Below the pieces are notes generated by a model that saw only the letters and a list, made by a program, of their open reading frames with translations, did no database searches and was not told where the DNA came from. From Cyanophora paradoxa (taxonomy: Eukaryota > Glaucocystophyceae > Cyanophorales > Cyanophoraceae), in NCBI GenBank assembly GCA_004431415.1, contig QPMI01000242.1, positions 7,501 through 71,500 of the forward strand: 64,000 nt of DNA, written 5' to 3'. The translations under genes were made by a program, and so were the position numbers. Positions 10,795 through 23,459 of this stretch are shown here, piece by piece (position 1 is the stretch's first letter; the number at the start of each line of letters is the position of its first letter).

Positions 10795-11018
10795 TGTCAA
10801 AAGGGAATATCAACGAGAAGCTGAATTCAGTGACGACCTCGCAGCAGGCGACGCAGTCCAAGATGACGCAGCTGGACTCCAAGATGACGCAGCTTGAGTC
10901 GAAGGTAACCGGGCTTTCTCTTCGCCCTGCTTTGCTGAGCGTGCTCGAAGGTGGAGAATGTGCAGAAAGCCGTTGAGGAGGACGCGGTGTGCCCCGCCAC
11001 CCCGCCACCCCTCTATTT
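10795..11018 (+). CDS. Small coiled-coil protein (copy 1), hypothetical
   Basis: Begins at ATG 10795 (MSKGNINEKLNSVTTSQQ). A heptad-like repeat (KMTQLDSKMTQLESK) follows, and a probable 46-bp intron (gtaaccggg...cgaag) joins to VENVQKAVEEDAV. Spliced length is about 60 residues. The same exons occur unchanged in the second unit at 13203. It resembles a short helical tether, but no family is recognised and expression is unproven. Confidence 0.35.
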
Positions 11019-11109
11019 TGCAAGAGTTTGCTCCTAAAATTTACATAGGGATGGCCCTTCGCTGTGTTCTCACATTGGTTCTACAAACTCAAACCAAACT
11101 GAGCAGGCA

Positions 11110-11430
11110 ATGGCGAAATTCCCTTTCTGGATCTTTGTAGGTTTGACCGTAGTCGCTGCAATCTGTAGCTTCCTCTTCGCCATCCGATCCGGGGAAGCTT
11201 CGATAAGTTCATTCTTCAACTCTTTCTTTGGCGTGATGCCGGCCCTAGCGGCATTAACCATCCAGTTTTGGACATCATATCGCCGTCGCTTGTCTATCAG
11301 GAGCTCGCAATCGACTTTGCACAGATCACAGCGGCAGGAGGACTCTCAGCCACACCTGCAGCAGGAGACGCCACAGCAAACTGGAGAGTTGCGTCGGCGC
11401 GAACAACCTCCCCAAGAAGTCTACATCTAG
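11110..11430 (+). CDS. Two-helix membrane protein (copy 1), hypothetical
   Basis: A 106-codon ORF with two hydrophobic helices (residues about 5-25, FWIFVGLTVVAAICSFLFAI, and about 35-55, around FFGVMPALAALTIQFW), then a basic and Gln-rich tail. Compared with the second copy it has one extra base near 11411 (aacctccccaag against aaccccccaag), so this copy ends earlier. Function unknown. Confidence 0.4.
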   Translation: MAKFPFWIFVGLTVVAAICSFLFAIRSGEASISSFFNSFFGVMPALAALTIQFWTSYRRRLSIRSSQSTLHRSQRQEDSQPHLQQETPQQTGELRRREQPPQEVYI

Positions 11431-11689
11431 TTTGCAGACAGGCCTGGCATTTGTACCACTCAATCTCCTACAATTCCTCCATCAAAGGCAGCAACGGGCG
11501 GGTGTTGGGCAGCAAGGACAGCACGGCAGAGGCATCGGCATTTATGACGGAGATAGCTTTAGGAATTGGTCAGGGGATGTTGTCTGGGGGACAACACCAT
11601 CACAGGAGGCGACAGTGACGGCAACGGGCCGGGAGGGAGGCCAGTAGCCCAATCTACTGAGGCTGGCAAGAAGATGGCCGCCCGGGGGA

Positions 11690-11960
11690 CGACAATTGGG
11701 ATTGGGATTGGGATTGACAGGGAGGCAGAGTAGGATTCGGGATTAGGATCGGGATTCGGGAATGCAATTGCGATTGCGATTGGGGTTGGGACTGGGATTG
11801 AGATTCAATTGGGATTGGGATTCAATTGCAGATTTGGGAGGGGATTGGGATTGGGATTGGGATTGGGACTGGGACTGGGATTCAATTGGGATTGGGATTC
11901 AATTGCAGATTTGGGAGGGGATTGGGATTGGGATTGGGACTGGGATTGGGATTCAATTGG
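11690..11960 (+). repeat. TTGGGA-type minisatellite (copy 1)
   Basis: Arrays of gggatt hexamers grouped into higher-order units of about 88 bp with the spacer caattgcagatttgggagg. Encoded Gly-Leu or Trp-Asp repeats are low complexity. It is not a canonical telomere repeat. Confidence 0.9.
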
Positions 11961-13202
11961 GAATTCACTGGATTGCGATTTACGATTGCTCTTTTTACGC
12001 TACGGGCGCGGCCGGACCTCCTACCACAGCGCTTTAACTGTCTACCACTCGCCGTCAAAGTCCTCCTCTGGAACAGCCTGTGCTCGAGTGGGGGCCCGTG
12101 CTCGATTGGGGGCTCTTGGCCATGCCTTTCGCTGTCCTGTCACGGCTCTGCAATGACTGGGGCTCAGCCTTGGTGCGCGCGCATCGAATCGCGGGGGGCC
12201 AAGACCTCTCGTAGCTGAAGTCTGATGCATAGACAGGCGGCGATTCCTCTCAGCCCTCCTCCAACCCTGGGCTCACACGACGGTAGTTCATCCTGCGAGC
12301 GCCCATGGCGCTCCGTGAGCCGCTCGATTTGCAGCTCGCAAAGCAAACAAACCGTCGCTAGTCGCGTTCTGTAGGCCGCTGCAGAGAGGGCTGGCAATCG
12401 CGGCGTGAGCGCCCGAGCGGGCTCGCCGAGTGCGCTGCGAGCTCGCCGCACCTGCTATCGGCAATAGGAAAATCTAAATCCACGTCCGTGCGCTTCGAAC
12501 CCACGCCGTCGAACGACCTGCGATTTGAAAGTGGGCGCCACATGGCACCTTCGCCCCCAGGGGGCGACGCGGCCTGTACGCACCGGCAAACCGTAAATTT
12601 ATGCGTAAAAACGGCCTGCGCTAAGGCTCAAGGCGCCACTATGCGCAGCGGATCCAGACGAGTCAGTGCCAGAGAGGTGGGCGGACGGCGGCGATGGGCC
12701 CAACTCCTACATACTCACCCCTGTATTGGCCGGACTCAAGTTTTCGCACTGGTCCCGGACCCGCCCGTGCGCTGTGCGATGCACCATAGGACACACACCC
12801 TGACTCGAACAAACTCTGTAGGAGGGGGGTATAGATAGACCAGTAGTTCCGCAACACGTACCCCCTGCCGGAGCACGCAGCTGCACGCCACGGTTGTGCC
12901 TTGCAAGCGAGGGCCTTCCGGTCAAGGCTCCTTTTTGGGCAGTCAAGGGCGCCTTGAAAAAGGTGAACTGTGCGGCTATGAGCCGCTCTCTTGCTCCTTA
13001 AAGGTACCGCAGTTCTCACAGAAGATATCGGAGTTCTACACAGAAGGTAACGCATTTCTCACAAGCATTGCGTGTAGTTCTTATTATGCGCAGTTCGCGG
13101 GGCTCAAGCCCCTTCACGATGGCGTCGAACGATGAGATTCTAGTTTTGTTGGGTTCGCGCAGCCCTGTTCGCTTGTCCCAGTGTTGTTCGCTGCGCTCAC
13201 CA

Positions 13203-13426
13203 TGTCAAAAGGGAATATCAACGAGAAGCTGAATTCAGTGACGACCTCGCAGCAGGCGACGCAGTCCAAGATGACGCAGCTGGACTCCAAGATGACGCAG
13301 CTTGAGTCGAAGGTAACCGGGCTTTCTCTTCGCCCTGCTTTGCTGAGCGTGCTCGAAGGTGGAGAATGTGCAGAAAGCCGTTGAGGAGGACGCGGTGTGC
13401 CCCGCCACCCCGCCGCCCCTCTATTT
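13203..13426 (+). CDS. Small coiled-coil protein (copy 2), hypothetical
   Basis: Duplicate of the exon pair at 10795, with identical coding sequence through KMTQLDSKMTQLESK and the same probable intron. Differences are confined to the end (ccgccgcccctctatttcgc against ccgccacccctctattttgc). Confidence 0.33.
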
Positions 13427-13517
13427 CGCAAGAGTTTGCTCATAAAATTTACATAGGGATGGCCCTTCGCTGTGTTCTCACATTGGTTCTACAAACTCAA
13501 ACCAAACTGAGCAGGCA

Positions 13518-14054
13518 ATGGCGAAATTCCCTTTCTGGATCTTTGTAGGTTTGACCGTAGTCGCTGCAATCTGTAGCTTCCTCTTCGCCATCCGATCCGG
13601 GGAAGCTTCGATAAGTTCATTCTTCAACTCTTTCTTTGGCGTGATGCCGGCCCTAGCGGCATTAACCATCCAGTTTTGGACATCATATCGCCGTCGCTTG
13701 TCTATCAGGAGCTCGCAATCGACTTTGCACAGATCACAGCGGCAGGAGGACTCTCAGCCACACCTGCAGCAGGAGACGCCACAGCAAACTGGAGAGTTGC
13801 GTCGGCGCGAACAACCCCCCAAGAAGTCTACATCTAGTTTGCAGACAGGCCTGGCATTTGTACCACTCAATCTCCTACAATTCCTCCATCAAAGGCAGCA
13901 ACGGGCGGGTGTTGGGCAGCAAGGACAGCACGGCAGAGGCATCGGCATTTATGACGGAGATAGCTTTAGGAATTGGTCAGGGGATGTTGTCTGGGGGACA
14001 ACACCATCACAGGAGGCGACAGTGACGGCAACGGGCCGGGAGGGAGGCCAGTAG
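13518..14054 (+). CDS. Two-helix membrane protein (copy 2, longer frame), hypothetical
   Basis: Same start and two hydrophobic helices as 11110-11430. A one-base deletion near 13818 joins the downstream frame and gives 178 codons. The added tail is Gln/Gly-rich (FLHQRQQRAGVGQQGQHGRG). Which frame is ancestral cannot be told from the window. Function unknown. Confidence 0.4.
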   Translation: MAKFPFWIFVGLTVVAAICSFLFAIRSGEASISSFFNSFFGVMPALAALTIQFWTSYRRRLSIRSSQSTLHRSQRQEDSQPHLQQETPQQTGELRRREQPPKKSTSSLQTGLAFVPLNLLQFLHQRQQRAGVGQQGQHGRGIGIYDGDSFRNWSGDVVWGTTPSQEATVTATGREGGQ

Positions 14055-14097
14055 CCCAATCTACTGAGGCTGGCAAGAAGATGGCCGCCCGGGGGAC

Positions 14098-14545
14098 GAC
14101 AATTGGGATTGGGATTGGGATTGACAGGGAGGCAGAGTAGGATTCGGGATTAGGATCGGGATTCGGGAATGCAATTGCGATTGCGATTGGGGTTGGGACT
14201 GGGATTGAGATTCAATTGGGATTGGGATTCAATTGCAGATTTGGGAGGGGATCGGATTGGGATTGGGATTGGGATTGGGACTAGTACTGGGACTGGGATT
14301 CAATTGGGATTGGGATTCAATTGCAGATTTGGGAGGGGATCGGATTGGGATTGGGATTGGGATTGGGACTAGTACTGGGACTGGGATTCAATTGGGATTG
14401 GGATTCAATTGCAGATTTGGGAGGGGATTGGGATTGGGATTGGGATTGGGACTGGGACTGGGATTCAATTGGGATTGGGATTCAATTGCAGATTTGGGAG
14501 GGGATTGGGATTGGGATTGGGACTGGGATTGGGATTCAATTGGGA
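14098..14545 (+). repeat. TTGGGA-type minisatellite (copy 2, expanded)
   Basis: Same hexamer array as in the first unit, with two more 88-bp higher-order blocks (spacers at about 14233, 14321, 14409 and 14495). The size difference between adjacent copies shows recent length change. Confidence 0.9.
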
Positions 14546-15534
14546 ATTCACTGGATTGCGATTTACGATTGCTCTTTTTACGCTACGGGCGCGGCCGGAC
14601 CTCCTACCACAGCGCTTTAACTGTCTACCACTCGCCGTCAAAGTCCTCCTCTGGAACAGCCTGTGCTCGAGTGGGGGCCCGTACTCGATTGGGGGCTCTT
14701 GGCCATGCCTTTCGCTGTCCTGTCACGGCTCTGCAATGACTCGGGCTCAGCCTTGGTGCGCGCGCATCGAATCGCGGGGGGCCAAGACCTCTCGTAGCTG
14801 AAGTCTGATGCATAGACAGGCGGCGATTCCTCTCAGCCCTCCTCCAACCCTGGGCTCACACGACGGTAGTTCATCCTGCGAGCGCCCATGGCGCTCCGTG
14901 AGCCGCTCGATTTGCAGCTCGCAAAGCAAACAAACCGTCGCTAGTCGCGTTCTGTAGGCCGCTGCAGAGAGGGCTGGCAATCGCGACGTGAGCGCCCGAG
15001 CGGGCTCGCCGAGTGCGCTGCGAGCTCGCCGCACCTGCTATCGGCAATAGGAAAATCTAAATCCACGTCCGTGCGCTTCGAACCCACGCCGTCGAACGAC
15101 CTGCGATTTGAAAGTGGGCGCCACATGGCACCTTCGCCCCCAGGGGGCGACGCGGCCTGTACGCACCGGCAAACCGTAAATTTATGCGTAAAAACGGCCT
15201 GCGCTAAGGCTCAAGGCGCCACTATGCGCAGCGGATCCAGACGAGTCAGTGCCAGAGAGGTGGGCGGACGGCGGCGATGGGCCCAACTCCTACATACTCA
15301 CCCCTGTATTGGCCGGACTCAAGTTTTCGCACTGGTCCCGGACCCGCCCGTGCGCTGTGCGATGCACCATAGGACACACACCCTGACTCGAACAAAACTC
15401 TGTAGGAGGGGGGTATAGATAGACCAGTAGTTCCGCAACACGTACCCCCTGCCGGAGCACGCAGCTGCACGCCACGGTTGTGCCTTGCAAGCGAGCTCGA
15501 GGGCCTTCCGGTCAAGGCTCCTTTTTGGGCAGTC

Positions 15535-15700
15535 AAGGGCGCCTTGAAAAAGGTGAACTGTGCGGCTATGAGCCGCTCTCTTGCTCCTTAAAGGTACCGC
15601 AGTTCTCACAGAAGATATCGGAGTTCTACACAGAAGGTAACGCATTTAATTTCTCACAAGCATTGCGTGTAGTTCTTATTATGCGCAGTTCGCGGGGGAT
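15535..15700 (+). repeat. Truncated third unit of the 2.4-kb array
   Basis: Begins again with tcaagggcgccttgaaaa and matches the unit for about 165 bp, with a small insertion (catttaatttctc) near 15645, then diverges after cgcagttcgcggggg at about 15696. This marks the broken end of the tandem array. Confidence 0.85.
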
Positions 15701-16308
15701 CAACGCGGCTTGCAAATTGGCGCAGATCAAATTTGTTTTTTTGGCTTCTTTCGAATTCCCCCCTGCCAGGCTGCTTGCAAAATTGCGCGCGGGGCCGGGC
15801 CGGCGGCCGCGGCGACCGCGTTAACGATCTTGATCTAGATCGAGATCGTTACCCGGAAGGAAAGATCTATATCTAGATGTCTTAAGGCCTAACACATGTA
15901 TATATATGCGTATACGTACATGTATATATACGTACAGCCTCCCTCATGATCAGGGCCTGCTCGAAGTACTGTTAACGTTCTGTTTTTTTCCGAAGCCCCC
16001 CAAAGGGCCGCACATGCACATGTACAGCACTCCCTCCAGCTGTACATGTGCACCATCTCCTCTATGCACGCGCATATGTCTCCCGTGGGCGGACTTGCAA
16101 TTGCTGCAGCTGCAGGGGTGCCTGGGGCCCAGGATTGGGCGGGGTTCGTGTTTTTGATTCGAGAGGTTGCAGGCCGTCCGCCCTGGGCGGGTTGGAGTTT
16201 TATGTTTTTCATTTAGAGGGGTTGCAAGTTGGACGGTGCGAGAACTCCCACAAGAAATACATTAATAAACACCTTCACTACGTCCCTAATGAAACTTGCT
16301 AGCGCTTT
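15701..16308. other. Palindrome-rich spacer
   Basis: Between the tandem array and the 3' end of the FolD-type gene. A near-perfect inverted repeat lies at 15823-15850, centred on gatctagatc, followed by tacgtacatgtatatatacgta-like self-complementary sequence at 15897-15936. No gene is seen. Confidence 0.6.
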
Positions 16309-17792
16309 TCACTTGGTGCCCTCAATCCGCTTGGCGCACTCCAGGGTGTTCTTCAGGAGCATGGCGATGGTCATGGGGCCCACACCGCCCGGCACGGGCG
16401 TGATGTAGCCAGCCACCTTCTTCACCTCCTCGTAGTCGACGTCGCCGACAAGGCGGTAGCCCTTTGCATTGGAGGGATCGTCCTTGGCTGCAGGAAAGAG
16501 TTCAGAAAACTTATTCTATTCAATCGGGACGTGAAAGCATTCACCATTAATGCCAACATCGATCACCGCCGCGCCAGGCTTGACCCAGTTGCCCTTGACC
16601 TTCGCGAAAGCGAGTCAGGAGCATCCAACGCGCCGCCGAGATGCTGTAGCGAACCATCTCGGGCCGGCCGACGGCAGCGATCAGAATGTCAGCCTTGCTG
16701 CAGACGCCGGGCAGGTCCTCGGTCTTCGAATGGCAAACAGTGACAGTCGCGTCGCGCTTGATGAGCAGCATCGCGGCAGGCAGGCCAACGACGTTCGAGC
16801 GGCCGAGCACGACTGCCTGCTTGCCCTTGATGGGAATGCCCATACGCTCGAGGAGCACGACGCAGCCCTGCGCACGGTTTAGACGGGCGCCTCTAACGGA
16901 GATCTGGGATGGAGGTCAAGTTGCAATGCACCAGCGGGGTGCAAGCGACGGCCAGGGGCTCAGAGCGGCCGGTCATGGATAGCCTGCCAATGTTGAGCGG
17001 ATGGAAGCCGTCGACGTCCTTCTCGAGGTCGATCGCGCTGAGAACCACCTGCGACCCAGCATGAGGCTAGCTTGCCACAGCTTAAGAGCGCGATACGAGA
17101 TGCCACTGCGCACCTCGGCGTCAATGTGCTTGGGGAGGGGCAGCTGAACAAGAATGCCGTGGACATCGGGGTTGGCGTTCAGGTCCGACACGGCCTTCAG
17201 GACCTCGTCCTGCGAGGCGGTCTCCGGCAGGTCCACGCCGAACGACACGAAGCCGACCTGCGCGGGGGATGCGAAGCCGGAGAGTCGGAATCGCAACTCG
17301 ACAGCTGCCTTCGCGCATACGTACATCGTCGCAGGCCTTCTTCTTCGAGCGCACGTAGGTAGCGGAGTCCTTGCGCTCGCCGACGAGGACGACGGCAAGG
17401 CCGGGGCGCTGCAGCCGGGCCGTCTAAGAATACGAGTCGGTACGCGCGCACGGAGCGCCTACCTTCTCACCGCGAGCGACCATGGCATCGACCTCCTTCT
17501 TGATCTCCTCCTTGATATCAGCGGAGATCTTTTTGCCGTCGATGATCTGGGCCTCGGCCCGAACGTCCGGCGCCGACATGGCGGGCAGTTGCCGCGGGGA
17601 GCGGCGCGGAACGAAGGTGGCGGCGGGTGCGGCGCCGAAGACCGAGGCCTCGGTGAACCCGAAGACGCGGCGAGTGGCCTGGCGGAGCGTGGCTGGTGTG
17701 GCCTGCGCGCACCGCTGGGCCGACGGATCGACAGTGATGGCCCCGCGCGCGGCGGAGACTGGAGCGCCTGCGACCGCGAATGCCGCTGCCAT
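16309..17792 (-). CDS. folD: Methylenetetrahydrofolate dehydrogenase/cyclohydrolase (FolD type)
   Basis: Bifunctional enzyme interconverting 5,10-methylene-, methenyl- and 10-formyl-THF with NADP. Seven exons: 17792-17463, 17423-17325, 17257-17114, 17048-16932, 16867-16655, 16599-16545, 16487-16309. Spliced motifs are [13 protein letters not shown] (catalytic Tyr/Lys region), [24 protein letters not shown], the Rossmann nucleotide-binding stretch [27 protein letters not shown] and the C-terminal [15 protein letters not shown]. All conserved blocks are present, so the gene looks functional. The start [15 protein letters not shown] precedes about 80 residues not found in bacterial FolD, probably a plastid or mitochondrial transit peptide. 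An upstream in-frame ATG at 17852 and an internal MSAPD near residue 70 are alternatives. Confidence 0.93.
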
Positions 17793-17893
17793 CGAACGCG
17801 AGCCCGTCGGAAAGTGTTCGACGGGTGTGCGAGTGATGGGTAAGGAGTGCACCGAATGATAGGGGGTTCAATCCCCTAGGCTAATTTGCAACA

Positions 17894-18236
17894 CAGGGGG
17901 GTAGTACAGTAATATTTAATGCAACGCGCAAACTTGATTACGAACTAGCTGTGCAATTTAAATTTGGCTGGACGGGCCAGCCACGGGAGTTCGTCGCCGG
18001 GTTGCCAAGTTGGACTGGGGCAGGACTCTAGCTATGATTGCGTTTACAATTTCAAATTCTGGCTGGATTTGACATGGGAATCTCTCTGTTATTCGTCAAG
18101 CTATGGCGCGATTCAGATTACATCGACGAAAGGGGGAAGTTTGAAAGGGGGGGGGGGGAGAATCCTGCTTGAAATACCTAGGATGTTTGCGTGTCTATCA
18201 TCTCAGCGCGATCCGCGCCAACGCCAATGTACCGCA
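17894..18236 (-). pseudogene. Duplicated 3' end of the adenylosuccinate synthetase gene
   Basis: This 340-bp block is almost identical to 21424-21770. It contains the last 17-18 codons of adenylosuccinate synthetase (YIGVGADRAEMIDTQTS and stop, minus strand, about 18184-18236) plus its 3' flank, and nothing else of the gene. Its inner edge abuts the dispersed-repeat terminus gcatttggacacgtact. It is a gene-fragment copy without coding capacity. Confidence 0.88.
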
Positions 18237-19493
18237 TTTGGACACGTACTAAAAATCGCAGAAACGGGGGTAGTACAGTAATCGCATTTGGACACGTACT
18301 AAAAACGCAGGTCCGGGCTACAAGTGTGGGAATGTACACTGCGGCCGCCGCGGCCGCGGGCCCAACCCACCAGCAAGCTGGCCGGCCGGGCCCTGCGTGG
18401 CCCCCTAAGGAGAGTAATGCGCCTCCCCGCGGACACTCTGGCTGTAGCTAGCTATAGCTAAAGGTGCCCGCATGCGCGGCGTGGTGCTGCATCGCGTCTT
18501 GTGGCGGCGGGGGTCGTCTCGGGGCGGTGGCGGGAGCCCCTACAGGCCCTGAGGGGGAACCGACATGGAGTCAGCCTGCGGGGGGGCGCGAAAAGGGGTC
18601 AGATCGAAATCGAACGGTCTCGATATCCAAATCAAAGCGAACGGGGGCGCACTCGATCGACGAGCCTCCCACCCAGAGGAGCGCCTGCGCGGGCCGCGGG
18701 CGGAGGACGATCAGCCGCCGAGCAGATCGACGCTCCAGGGCTCCTGCGCGCGCGGTGCGCACCTGGGGCGCGTCTTGGGCGGGAGCCCCTACGGACCCTG
18801 GGGGGGTCCGACATGGAGTCAGCCTGCGCCGGAGGGCGAAAAAGGGGGTCAGATCGATATATCGAAAAAGCCTTGGTTTCAAAGGGAACGGGGGCGCACT
18901 CGATCGACGTGCCTCCCGCCAAAGCCGAGCGCCTGCGCGCCGAAGGGCGCAACGATGCATCAGAGGACCGCCGCGGAGTGGGCGCCCGGGCGCGGAGCGC
19001 CGCGAACCCGGTGTGCCCTCTGCCTCGTTGGGAAGACGAGCCTGCCGCGACGCGAAGGTGAGGAAGTGGGGCTCGGCGCGAGGCGCGCGAGGGCGCACTC
19101 GAAAGCGGCGGAGGCAGCCCGCTGCGAGCGACGAGAACATGTCAAGGAACTTCGGAACGACGCGCGGGCAAAACGCGCGCGCGCGTGCTCACGAGGGCCG
19201 GTGGCAGCTATGATGAGCCCCCTGCGCGGAGAAGCGCAGCTCCCGAGGCGGCGCGGGCCAACCGCAGGAGTCACCGGTTGGACTGGCCATGGGGTAGGAC
19301 TAGTGCTATAGCTATGATTGTACAATTCCAGATCTAGAGTTTTGGCTGGATCCCCGCGGTCCTCCTTAAGCTTGCAATTGCATGCCGCAGTGCAGTGGAA
19401 CCTGCGCATCGCGAGTCAAACTGAATTCGAACAGCCAGGTGTGAGGGAGCTCATTAACGCTTTTTCAGGCGGCGCTTCGAATTCTTCATAGCT
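18235..19493 (+). repeat. Dispersed repeat, longest copy
   Basis: Begins with the terminal motif gcatttggacacgtact (present twice, at 18235 and 18283) and continues through a NotI-like palindrome, the block taaggagagtaatgcgcctc and an internally duplicated module (18549-18615 against 18790-18860). It ends near the gaattcttcatagct sequence shared with the inverted copy at 23885. Overlapping Arg/Gly/Ala-rich ORFs occur on both strands, with no transposase motif. It is best read as a non-autonomous mobile or dispersed element. Confidence 0.75.
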
Positions 19494-19890
19494 TCGCGTC
19501 TTGTGGCGGGGGGGGGGGGGGGGTCATCTCGGGGTGGTGGCGGGAGCCCCTACGGCCGCGGGTTCCAGGGACTCGACATGAAGTAAGCCTGCAGAGGGGC
19601 GCGGACGGTCATAGGAGCGATTGCGATTAGGGCGTCTTTGGATCTGCAACTACTTCTTAGAGCATCGAGAGGGGAAGAACTGTGCGTGCCCCTCCCTGCC
19701 TGAGGGTACCCTGTGCCTGCTTGCATCTGTAGCCCGGACCTGCATTTTTAGTACGTGTCCAACTGCTTGAATTCGATATGACGCACAGAAGAGCTCACAC
19801 TACTTGACTAAGGCCACTCGACTTCCATATCATTGACTTTCTCTTCGTATTGAACTGACTGCAATCAAGGTCAAAAAAGGTTCACGGTTG
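19494..19890. other. Degenerate repeat-derived spacer
   Basis: Repeats part of the element (gcgtcttgtggcgg followed by a G run at 19507-19525 and cggtggcgggagcccctacgg) and carries a diverged terminal motif at 19726-19770 in minus orientation. No gene. Confidence 0.6.
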
Positions 19891-20050
19891 TGAAATCAAG
19901 GCAAGAGGCATACCACCCGTTGCAAAATCGCTTTAAAAACAACAACTTCGCCAGGGACAAAGAGCTTGTGGTCAATCACAATATCTGCAGAACAAAATCC
20001 AAAAATCAAAAACAGCCCGCCTTTACAATATATGCGGTGAGTCTCACCTG

Positions 20051-20659
20051 TCACAGAGCAACCATGCATGTGCTTGGAGAGTGTGTGGTAGATGCCAGCA
20101 AGGCAATGCTGCACATCAATGTCTCGTATGCGACTCTGGCAGGAGTTGAGGCACAGGAGAACGAAAAAACATCAGAGGAAAAAGGTTGCACTTCCTTAGA
20201 AAACTGTGTGAGAAGTTCATTCAGCGTCGTGTCTTTTTCAAATGCAGCAGACAAGATCTTCTGCACCCCTCGCTCAGGCAATTGCAGACGTTCTTTGAGT
20301 TCTTCAGCTGCGCTTTCTGAGAAAACCGTCAGAGGCTTGAAGGGGGTTAAGGTTGAAGAAAGAGCACCCAGGGCGCCACGCAAGTTGCGCCTGCCCTCGC
20401 GCTCTAGAAGTTTTGCTTTGGAGTTGGCAAGATCACGCAGGAGGTTGTTCATCTTAGCGCTGTAGCGCTGGTCCTTTTCCTGAAGCAGATCGTCCTTCTC
20501 CCGCAGGCGGTCATCCTTCTCCCGTAGGCGCTCTTTCAGGGCCTCGAATTGTGCAATCGTCAAGTTAATGATGCCCGATACAAGGATTCTCTCGTCCTTA
20601 CTTGCGCTTTTTGTGACCACCTCCTTGAGAGAATCAAGAGCCTCGACAAGAGCTGCCAC
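20051..20659 (-). CDS. Coiled-coil protein, hypothetical
   Basis: An uninterrupted 202-codon ORF starting MAALVEALDSLKEVVTKSAS. Residues about 35-70 form a strong charged coiled coil with the repeating element LREKDDRLREKDDLLQEKD, followed by a helical stretch to about residue 100 and a Ser/Leu-rich C-terminal half. Codon composition is balanced, unlike the surrounding GC-rich repeats. No membrane segment or signal peptide is seen. A splice donor-like gtgag near the stop could extend it in another frame (19896-20114). Family not recognised. Confidence 0.55.
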   Translation of the reverse strand: MAALVEALDSLKEVVTKSASKDERILVSGIINLTIAQFEALKERLREKDDRLREKDDLLQEKDQRYSAKMNNLLRDLANSKAKLLEREGRRNLRGALGALSSTLTPFKPLTVFSESAAEELKERLQLPERGVQKILSAAFEKDTTLNELLTQFSKEVQPFSSDVFSFSCASTPARVAYETLMCSIALLASTTHSPSTCMVAL

Positions 20660-21423
20660 GGTTGTGTTACTCTAGCCCAGCATCGAGCACAAAACGAAAC
20701 GCACGTTCAGGAGATGCTGACGTCGAGAACTCTGCGGGCATCGAGCGCCCGGGCCTGATTGCAGGGATTTCATTGGAACGACCGAGGAAGCTCGCCTTCC
20801 TGGGAAACATGTCTTGTTAGCTTCCCCGGCCTGAAACTTGCGCACCGCGAAGCCCAAGACCCACGCGCATGGTTGTGTGAGACATGGTTGAGTGGTTGCG
20901 TGAGACACAGGAGTCAAGTGCGGGTGCCTGCAGGGCGACCGATCCGCTGCGCTTCCAGATGGGCACCCGTAGCAGCAGAAGTGGTGACCCCGGAAGTAGT
21001 GCACTGCAGGGATGGGGACGTCGGACCCCGGGGACGAACAGCGAAAACGCTCGCGGAGCTGCAAGGACGCAGTTCATGGCGAAGGCGCAGCTGTGGCAGT
21101 AGTTTGGGGAGACACTGCGCGCCGCCGCCGCCGCCGCCGGCGCGTTCCCTAGGATGAAAGTTGGACGGTATCCCCCTGATGTCCGCGACTGGACCGGGGA
21201 GGCTGTACCCAGGCAGATGAAATGTTTTTTTTTGCAATACATGTTCTACGTGACGTGCCCTTCCGACCGGTCATCTGTCTAGATCTAGCCGAAACCCAGG
21301 CAGATGAAATGGTGTTGGCGATGGAGGAGGCGGGCCTCTCCCCTGAAGAGAGGGCCCAAATGTTTCTTGCGGCCATCCGGATCCAGGCGGAGGAGACCCC
21401 ATCCCCGCCCGCCCCAACCGTTA
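20660..21423. other. Spacer with small unplaced ORFs and a GCC run
   Basis: Contains a short gccgcc microsatellite at about 21118-21140 and a plus-strand ORF (21222-21440) with a plausible helical segment (ETQADEMVLAMEEAGLSPEE) but no family match. No supported gene. Confidence 0.45.
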
Positions 21424-21700
21424 CAGGGGTAGTACAGTAATATTTAATGCAACGCGCAAACTTGATTACGAACTGTGCAATTTAAATTTGGCTGGACGGG
21501 CCAGCCACGGGAGTTCGTCGCCGGGTTGCCAAGTTGGACTGGGGCAGGACTCTAGCTATGATTGCGTTTACAATTTCAAATTCTGGCTGGATTTGACATG
21601 GGAATCTCTCTGTTATTCGTCAAGCTATGGCGCGATTCAGATTACATCGACGAAAGGGGGAAGTTTGAAAGGGGGGGGGGGAGAATCCTGCTTGAAATAC
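21424..21700. other. 3' flank of adenylosuccinate synthetase (source of a duplicate)
   Basis: Non-coding 3' region copied at 17894-18180. The shared block includes gggtagtacagtaat, which also recurs alone at about 18266, and a G run at 21670-21680. Confidence 0.7.
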
Positions 21701-23341
<1,641 letters not shown>

Positions 23342-23459
23342 CTTCTGGGGGGTACCGTACAACATCCGATGCAGATGCCCTCCCCGTTGCATTATGAACC
23401 ACGTATAAAGCAGGTCAACACTGGTTTCGCGGTCACATTCCATTCCGTGCAGCATCGCA

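Larger units (their letters stand above)
10535..12942 (+). repeat. 2.4-kb tandem duplication, copy 1
   Basis: Starts at tcaagggcgccttgaaaa and runs 2408 bp to the same sequence at 12943. The copies are almost identical. The unit carries a small coiled-coil ORF, a two-helix membrane ORF and a TTGGGA-type minisatellite. Repetition of the start sequence at 12943 and 15535 shows a head-to-tail array. Confidence 0.93.
12943..15534 (+). repeat. 2.4-kb tandem duplication, copy 2 (expanded)
   Basis: Second head-to-tail unit, 2591 bp. The extra length comes mainly from two additional 88-bp blocks in the minisatellite, which contain a ggactagtactggg variant absent from copy 1. Confidence 0.93.

Noticed and set aside
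11690-14545. Interstitial telomere
   Set aside because: The hexamer is ttggga, not a known telomere type such as ttaggg or tttaggg, and it is arranged in 88-bp higher-order blocks.
18464-19409. Transposase or other protein within the dispersed repeat
   Set aside because: ORFs of similar length occur in all frames, are Arg/Gly/Ala-rich, differ between copies and show no catalytic motif.
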